The translations under genes were made by a program, and so were the position numbers. From Pinus tabuliformis (taxonomy: Eukaryota > Streptophyta > Pinopsida > Pinales > Pinaceae): a DNA stretch of 64,000 bases. The stretch covers positions 214,079,742 to 214,143,741 of the forward strand of contig CM062818.1 of assembly GCA_031772625.1 (NCBI GenBank), given 5' to 3'. Of the stretch, positions 58,507-64,000 are shown piece after piece. The notes beneath the pieces were generated by a model. It was not told the DNA's origin. It made no database searches and was given only the letters and a program-made list of their open reading frames with translations. Numbering within the stretch: position 1 is the first letter of the stretch; each line of letters starts with the position of its first letter.

Positions 58507-58575
58507 TCATAGGAATCGAACATGAGACCTCATGTTGGACAACACAACGCCTTACTATCATGCCAAGGGTGGTTC
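58507..58575 (-). repeat. tRNA-like or SINE-head-like sequence
   Basis: The minus strand has a box-A-like TTGGCATGATAGTAAGGCG and, about 30 bases on, a box-B-like CATGTTCGATTCC, the order and spacing of a Pol III promoter. No full cloverleaf was found, so it is a candidate SINE fragment or tRNA relic. Confidence 0.4.
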
Positions 58576-58639
58576 TTATTAGCTATGGGCACATATTTTT
58601 GTTTAAACTTTATGAGTTGTTATATTAGGAGACGGGGTC

Positions 58640-59170
58640 GAGGCTAAGCCCTGGCCCCCAGTCACCCCATGCCCACGAGACCGTAGGCAGGGGAACCAAG
58701 GGTTCGTGCTTCGCCTGGCCCAAGGTTCTGGCGCCCTCGGTCACCTTACCACTAGACCATATGCCAAATTCACCGAGTGTTAACAATTGGGGGTGGAGTT
58801 TAGGGGACCAACCCCAAATCATATGGCATGCCATATAACCAGAGTGAAGTCTCGACGGATGTTTTGCGACATGCGTGAAGGATAGGCCCTAGCCCAGGCC
58901 ATATCGCCTTTCACGTGACCACAATGCAAAGTTTGGGCACTAGGCAGAGGTGTTGCAAAGTGGGGCCCAGCCCCGGGGTCACATGTCGCCCATAAGACCA
59001 TGCACCAGTGAAAAAGAGGGTTCTGACAGTTAGGGCAGGTCATTGGCCCTAAACGCGGCTTCATGGGGCACCAAATGACCACGTCTCGATAATTAAGGGG
59101 CTTAACTAGCAGGGGCAGGCCTTAAGGCCCATCCCTCAGCCCTATGTGGCCCATGTGGCCTTGTTTTTTA
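58640..59170. repeat. Seven-unit ~80-bp tandem array with tRNA-box-A-like cores
   Basis: A core ending GACC (or AACC, GGCC) ends at 58682, 58758, 58840, 58920, 58999, 59080 and 59160, giving spacings of 76, 82, 80, 79, 81 and 80. On the minus strand units read like TGGTCTAGTGGTAAGGTGACC. A second GC-rich patch (GGGCC...GGCCC type) recurs about 50 bases further in each unit. Units are strongly diverged from each other but the phase is kept. GC content is clearly above the surroundings. Confidence 0.7.
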
Positions 59171-60271
59171 GATTAAGGGGTCCGAGGAAGAATTAACTAT
59201 CCAATAGAATACACTTGTTGCGAAATTTTAACTTTGTTAGAAAATTTTGGGGTGGATTTGTAGGACCGATAAACAAAAGGTCGAATTTGTAGGATGGATA
59301 ACAGTGAAGTTCATGGGAGAGATTAAGAGTTCATATCTTTTTGAGTTTTTTACCAAATTGAGCTCATAAAGAGTGCACTTAAGGGTTTTTGGATGTTCTG
59401 AATCCATTGGTAACCTATAATTTCTAATTTGAGCACGTCTACAAAGTATTTTTGCAAGTTTGAGACTAAAGGTGTATGGATCAATCTAATGACCCTCATT
59501 ATTGGGTAATTATATGGCCCTTAATTCACCTCCTAGCTTAGTCAAACCAACTATTCTCACAACTTATTGCATACTTTTGATTATATTTTGTTTATGAGAT
59601 GAGTTAGAGTTGGATATTTTGCTTTGTTGTCTAATGTGAATTTAATGCAAGATAATAGGATAAAAGCAAGGAACTTTGGTAAAGACCTTGGTCAAAACTC
59701 AAATGGGACAAGGGAGAGGAATTATAGGAGGTAAATCCTCCTCATTTACTACCTCGCCATTCGAATGCTGAGCAAGTGAAAGTCAAAGCAACAGTTTATC
59801 TCGAGTTTGGGAGTCGAGCCTCCCTAATTTTAAGGAAGTCATTGGAGACTTCAGACGTATAAGTAGAGAGGCCTAGGACCTCGGTAGGATTCAAATTTTT
59901 TATTGTAAAACTCTACTCTATTTTTGAGTTACAAGACTTATGACAATTTTTTATATAATCCATGGTTTTGATAATAAGAATGAGTTTTGTTTTGAGCCAG
60001 CACTGAGTTAACTCAGAGGGTTGAAGCCCTTGGGTTAGGGCCCAACCCTAGTAGCCAGGCTCCTATTTATTGTACATGTATGCTAGCATATATTCATGGT
60101 TTAATTGCTCATTTGCTTCAGTAACCGCATTTCCATTACAGTAGTGTAGAGTAGATTGGTTGTGATTTAGTTTGCTTCCATTTGTGCCTTATTTTAATTA
60201 GTAGGTTAGCAAGGATAAAAAGATCGCCATAAGGTTGTCAACAAGTGTCTCAGCCTCACCTCCTCCCTCTC
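59171..60271. other. Non-coding sequence left of the chromovirus
   Basis: No coding sequence or element boundary is supported. The last bases before the LTR (60267-60271, CTCTC) would be the left TSD; the right copy is outside the window. Confidence 0.45.
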
Positions 60272-60604
60272 TGTTGGGTCCCTATAATACTAGCGATTAC
60301 CCCATTACTTTTATAGTTATACCCCTTATTTATATTGTTGTGCCCCTATTACCCCCATATTGTTATTTCTGTGCCCCATAGAATCCCTCTATTGTTATTT
60401 TTGTGGCTTTATATTATTATTGTTAGGTCGGCTGGATTATATTGTGACTCCTTAGACTCCTATATATAGAAAGGAGGTTTTGTCATTTGTATCATCCAAG
60501 AATTGTTCATTTATGTAATGTAAAGGAGGTTGCCCCCTCGAAGAGGCTGAATTCTAAGGCGTTGATCTTTCTTTTCTATCTTTTCTTGAGCTGGTTTCAT
60601 AACA
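60272..60604 (+). mobile_element. Chromovirus 5' LTR (333 bp)
   Basis: Starts TGTTGGGTCCC and ends TTTCATAACA. TATA box CTATATATAG at 60460-60469, about 145 bases before the LTR end. Confidence 0.95.
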
Positions 60605-60606
60605 TT

Positions 60607-60618
60607 TGGTATCAGAGC
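60607..60618 (+). promoter_or_regulatory. Chromovirus primer-binding site
   Basis: TGGTATCAGAGC lies two bases after the LTR end and is of the initiator tRNA-Met type. Confidence 0.9.
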
Positions 60619-61284
60619 TTTGGATTCTAGGGTTTCGCTGCTCCAAACATGTCATCGTGGCATTTTCGCTATAACTTTTTTTCTATGACGTTTCAAAAGT
60701 CGCAAAAAAAACCCATTTGAGAAGAAATCGCGCTGAACCTTGGGTCCAAATTTCAGAGCTTTTCGCGCGATATTTGCGGAGATATGATCTGAGGAAGTTG
60801 GTCTTTTTGCAGACTCCTGAATTACATTCAAAACAGGTGACCTAGGGAAAATCGTCATAACTTTCTCTCTGGGGATCGGATTGAAATTTTGTAAGAAGGT
60901 ACAGAAAGAGGACGGACTGTAGTTTCTTGTGGGTGTTTTTCAGATCCAAAGGTCGAAACAGTGACTCGTGGCACGTCGTACAAGTTCGCTCTACTGAACT
61001 AGTCTATAATCAAGTCACTGTGGGAGATTTCGCATAACTCTTCCTTGGAGAATCCAATTTGGGTCAGACTTGTGGCATTGGAAAGAGGACACAGAGAGCT
61101 ACTACAGGTACCAAGTTCAGAACTAGATGATTGGAAAGCACAGAGATAAATCAGAGGCAATATCGAGCTCCTACAAAGTGAAAAAAGGTGTGTAGATTTT
61201 TTTTAAATTTTTGTTTAAGCTTGGTTTGAAAATTTATTTTGAAGGAATTCAAAGGGCATAGTAGAGCATTATTATCGGTAACTG

Positions 61285-63711
61285 ATGCCCCGAGGAAAGA
61301 AAATGCAAACACCTAGTAAGGAACCTGAAAGCTCTAGCATGACTCATGAAGAAGAGGAAGAAATGCTACATGATATATCAAAATTACAAGAACAAGTGCA
61401 ACAAATGTCACGCTCACAAAAGTTAACAGATGCTAAGATAAATGGCGTGGAAGCTAAGATAAATGGCGTGGAAGCTAAGATGAATGGCATGGAAGCTAAG
61501 ATGGACAATTTGAAGATAGATTTGAACACAAATTTGAAGACAGGCATGGCAGATTTGAAGACAGATTTGACTAATTTTCTACAAGAAATACTTACTAATG
61601 GTGAAAAGGTAGTAAAGGAAACTCATGATGAGAACAAAAGAAATGTTAATCATGATTCCATAGACGCTAATGTTGGATCGAAGAATCACCATATTCCAAA
61701 AATCGATATGAGGAAGTTTGATGGCAAGGATCCCGCCACATGGATATTACAGATGGAGCAATTCTTCGATCTCAATAATGTGCAAAACACACAAAAGGTA
61801 CGTATGGCAACTTTATATTTGGAACCAAATCAGTTTGTATGGTATCAATGGCTTTGTTCTCGTAAACAATTTATCACTTGGGCAATTTTTACGGAAGAAT
61901 TGATAGCACATTATGAGGATACAAAAAGCAACACTTTTTTTAGCCAATTGATAAGTCTCAAACAAAAGGGTTCAATAATGGAGCACATTGAGGAGTTCCA
62001 AAAATTGAACATAAGGGTAAAAGATATTCCAGAGGAGCATAGGATTGATGTGTTCATAGGGTCTTTAAAGGATAATATCCAACATGATGTGCGCCTTTGG
62101 GAACCTGATTCATTAGAGAAGGCATTCAGGTTAGCAAGAAAAATGGAAAGCAAAATTATGGCAACTAGGAAGCATACCATTCACAACTATAAAGACGGAA
62201 GTGTTGTTGCCCATAGTCTTCCACAACCTACAAGGTTGACACCACAACAATTGGAAGAAAAAAGAGCAAAAGGGCTTTGTTACAATTGTGATAGCAAATA
62301 CACAAAAGGTCATAAGTGTGCTGAGAAGAAATTATTCTACATAGATTGTGAAGAGGAAGAAGAAAAGGAGCAAGAAAGGTCAAAAGAAGAGGATATATTC
62401 CAGGAACAAAGCCTAGATGAAGAACAAATAAATCCGACCATATCTTGTAATGCATTGGCGGGAATTACCACTCCTCAAACCATCAAGATAGAAGGACAAA
62501 TCAAGAAGAAAAAGGTAATAGTGTTGATTGATTCAGGAAGCACCCACAATTTTATTCATTGTAGGGTAGCAAAAGAATTGAATTGCTTCCTATATCCAGC
62601 ACCAGAGTGTCAAGTGATGATTGCAAATGGAGGAACAATAAATTGTTCTGGAAAGTGCCATAATATCAAGCTATCCATGGGAGAATATGTATTGACTAGC
62701 CCAATGCTTTCCATTCCAATGGGAGGTGCTGATGTTGTACTAGGAGTCCAATGGCTACAATCCTTGGGTACAATAGCTTTTAATTTTCAAGAACTTTTCA
62801 TGAAATTTTCTGTGGAAGGAAAGGAAGTTGAATTAAGGGGTATTGCAGGGAAACCAGGAAAGATAATCAGCTCTAATGGCATGACAAAGCTTCTAAAAAA
62901 GGAGCAAAGAGGTGTAATTGCACAATTATGTTCGCTAGATGTTTCCACATTGGAATCATCTATTTCTCCAGATCTCCAAAAAGTCCTGGACAATCATTCC
63001 AAGGTATTTGAGACTCCCAAAGGTCTCCCACCTATGCGTGATCATGATCATGCTATTCATCTGATTCCAGGAAGTGTTCCTCCAAACATCAGGCCGTACA
63101 GATATCCCTATGTCCAAAAAAGTGAAATTGAACGTATGGTTGCAGAAATGCTAGAGGCTGGTATAATTCAACCGAGTCAAAGTTCTTTCTCAGCTCCAGT
63201 AGTATTGGTGCACAAGAAGGATGGATCATGGCGCATGTGTCCAGATTATAGGGAGCTCAACAAGCTCACTATTAAAGATAAGTTCCCCATTCCTGTCATT
63301 GATGAATTACTGGATGAATTGCATGGATCAATTTACTTCACCAAGTTGGATCTTCGTTCGGGATATCATCAAATCAGAATGAAGATTGAAGACATTCCGA
63401 AAACGGCATTTAGAACTCATGAGGGTCATTATGAATTTTTGGTCATGCCTTTTGGCCTTACCAATGCACCTTCAACATTTCAAGGTTTGATGAATTCAAT
63501 TTTCAAACCATTCCTTAGAAAATTTGTGTTAGTATTTTTTGATGATATACTAATCTACAGCAAGTCTTGGAAGGATCATGTTGAACATGTTGACAGGTGC
63601 TACAACTATTGGAGGAGAAACAATTATATGCAAAAAGATCCAAATGTTTCTTTGGAGTCCAGGAGGTGGAATATTTGGGTCATATTGTATCTCATGAAGG
63701 AGTTAAGGTAG
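61285..63711 (+). CDS. Chromovirus Gag-protease-reverse transcriptase frame (808 codons, ends in a frameshift)
   Basis: Start [10 protein letters not shown]. Residues 24-105 form a likely coiled coil with a tandem heptad AKINGVE. The capsid core is at about 135-290 ([47 protein letters not shown]). A knuckle [14 protein letters not shown] is at 332-345. The protease is at 408-500 ([16 protein letters not shown] active site; [12 protein letters not shown]). Reverse transcriptase runs from about 600, with [46 protein letters not shown] and the catalytic [11 protein letters not shown] (752-754 F-D-D). It makes particle proteins and copies RNA to DNA. Residues after about 770 are out of frame because of a one-base shift near 63,595. 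Confidence 0.95.
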   Translation: MPRGKKMQTPSKEPESSSMTHEEEEEMLHDISKLQEQVQQMSRSQKLTDAKINGVEAKINGVEAKMNGMEAKMDNLKIDLNTNLKTGMADLKTDLTNFLQEILTNGEKVVKETHDENKRNVNHDSIDANVGSKNHHIPKIDMRKFDGKDPATWILQMEQFFDLNNVQNTQKVRMATLYLEPNQFVWYQWLCSRKQFITWAIFTEELIAHYEDTKSNTFFSQLISLKQKGSIMEHIEEFQKLNIRVKDIPEEHRIDVFIGSLKDNIQHDVRLWEPDSLEKAFRLARKMESKIMATRKHTIHNYKDGSVVAHSLPQPTRLTPQQLEEKRAKGLCYNCDSKYTKGHKCAEKKLFYIDCEEEEEKEQERSKEEDIFQEQSLDEEQINPTISCNALAGITTPQTIKIEGQIKKKKVIVLIDSGSTHNFIHCRVAKELNCFLYPAPECQVMIANGGTINCSGKCHNIKLSMGEYVLTSPMLSIPMGGADVVLGVQWLQSLGTIAFNFQELFMKFSVEGKEVELRGIAGKPGKIISSNGMTKLLKKEQRGVIAQLCSLDVSTLESSISPDLQKVLDNHSKVFETPKGLPPMRDHDHAIHLIPGSVPPNIRPYRYPYVQKSEIERMVAEMLEAGIIQPSQSSFSAPVVLVHKKDGSWRMCPDYRELNKLTIKDKFPIPVIDELLDELHGSIYFTKLDLRSGYHQIRMKIEDIPKTAFRTHEGHYEFLVMPFGLTNAPSTFQGLMNSIFKPFLRKFVLVFFDDILIYSKSWKDHVEHVDRCYNYWRRNNYMQKDPNVSLESRRWNIWVILYLMKELR

Positions 63712-64000
63712 ACCCTAGCAAAATTAAAGCCATTAAGGAATGGAAAATCCCCACATCCATAAAGCATCTGCGAGGATTTCTTGGGTTGACAGGGTATTAT
63801 CGCAAGTTTGTTAAGAATTATGGGAGAATAGCAGCACCTCTAACAACATTATTGAAGAAAGATTCATTTTCATGGACTCCGGAAGCAACAAAGGCCTTTG
63901 AACATCTTAAAGAGGCAATGTGCCAAGCACCGGTCTTAGCTACACCGGACTTCACAAAAACCTTTATTGTGGAATGTGATGCTTCAGGAAATGGAATTGG
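63597..64000 (+). pseudogene. Chromovirus pol continuation after frameshift: reverse transcriptase end and RNase H start
   Basis: This open frame continues the polyprotein in the third frame from 63597. It shows [57 protein letters not shown] and [15 protein letters not shown], the reverse transcriptase thumb/connection, then [12 protein letters not shown], the first catalytic Asp of RNase H. It runs open to the window edge. Because the shift is the only break seen in more than 2.7 kb of coding sequence, it is either a recent mutation, a sequencing error or, less likely, a programmed shift. Confidence 0.9.

Larger units (their letters stand above)
60272..64000 (+). mobile_element. Ty3/gypsy chromovirus, 5' two-thirds (runs off the window)
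   Basis: It has a 5' LTR of 333 bp, a PBS, a leader of about 680 bp and a gag-pol frame. LTR, TATA box, PBS and gag match the nested derivative at 19392-22518. The derivative's remnant chromodomain indicates a chromovirus. It is the best-preserved coding element in the window. The 3' part (RNase H, integrase, LTR) lies outside. Confidence 0.95.

Noticed and set aside
58625..59082. Minus-strand proteins from the GC-rich region
   Set aside because: Open stretches arise from the GC-rich 80-bp array and do not respect its period in any one frame.

Overview
The window looks like gene-poor repeat DNA from a seed plant with a very large genome. A gymnosperm would fit, but this is inferred from the repeat style and not proven. 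I found no host protein-coding gene, rRNA, canonical tRNA gene or CRISPR array. Almost everything is nested LTR retrotransposons. Most are on the minus strand, most have decayed coding regions, and several have boundaries that can be proven by target-site duplications (TSDs).

Layout. 1-2403 is the start of a Ty1/copia element on the minus strand (protease and gag), followed by its LTR. About 3660-7731 is the 5' part of a Ty3/gypsy element on the plus strand, here called G1 (LTR, primer-binding site, gag). The G1 gag gene breaks off at 7731 and resumes in the same reading frame at 38642. The 30.9 kb between is a later insertion with a 5-bp TSD (GTTCC / GTGCC). That insertion is a tandem LARD-like element (large retrotransposon derivative, minus strand) arranged LTR-internal-LTR-internal-LTR. 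Its LTRs are about 5.6 kb and carry an unrecognised, degraded ~1,000-codon reading frame. LTR-B (16315-24656) was hit by a 3.1-kb chromovirus derivative (19392-22518, TSD CTCCT). LTR-C (27098-38641) was hit by a Tat/Ogre-like element (28384-38427) and lost about 4 kb.

After 38642, G1 continues through the end of gag and a protease, and is cut again at 39629 by a second Tat-like element (39629-about 45180). A second Ty1/copia gag remnant follows (about 45385-47175 plus LTR). Next comes a structurally complete 7,968-bp Tat-like element (48320-56287, 1.0-kb LTRs, TSD AGGAG) that has only a gag-protease frame and no polymerase. 56288-60271 is non-coding and includes a 7-unit, ~80-bp tandem array whose units resemble the head of tRNA-derived repeats. 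From 60272 to the window end is the best-preserved element, a plus-strand chromovirus with a 333-bp LTR and an open gag-protease-reverse transcriptase frame of 808 residues. One frameshift separates that frame from the rest of pol.

How the parts relate. The order of insertion is readable: G1 is oldest, then the LARD tandem in its gag gene, then the chromovirus derivative and Tat1 inside the LARD LTRs. The autonomous-looking chromovirus at the right edge is the same family as the scrambled derivative in LTR-B. Their LTRs, PBS, TATA box and gag match, so a relative of the former could have supplied proteins to the latter. The LARD and the complete Tat-like element lack polymerase genes and would also have depended on helper elements.
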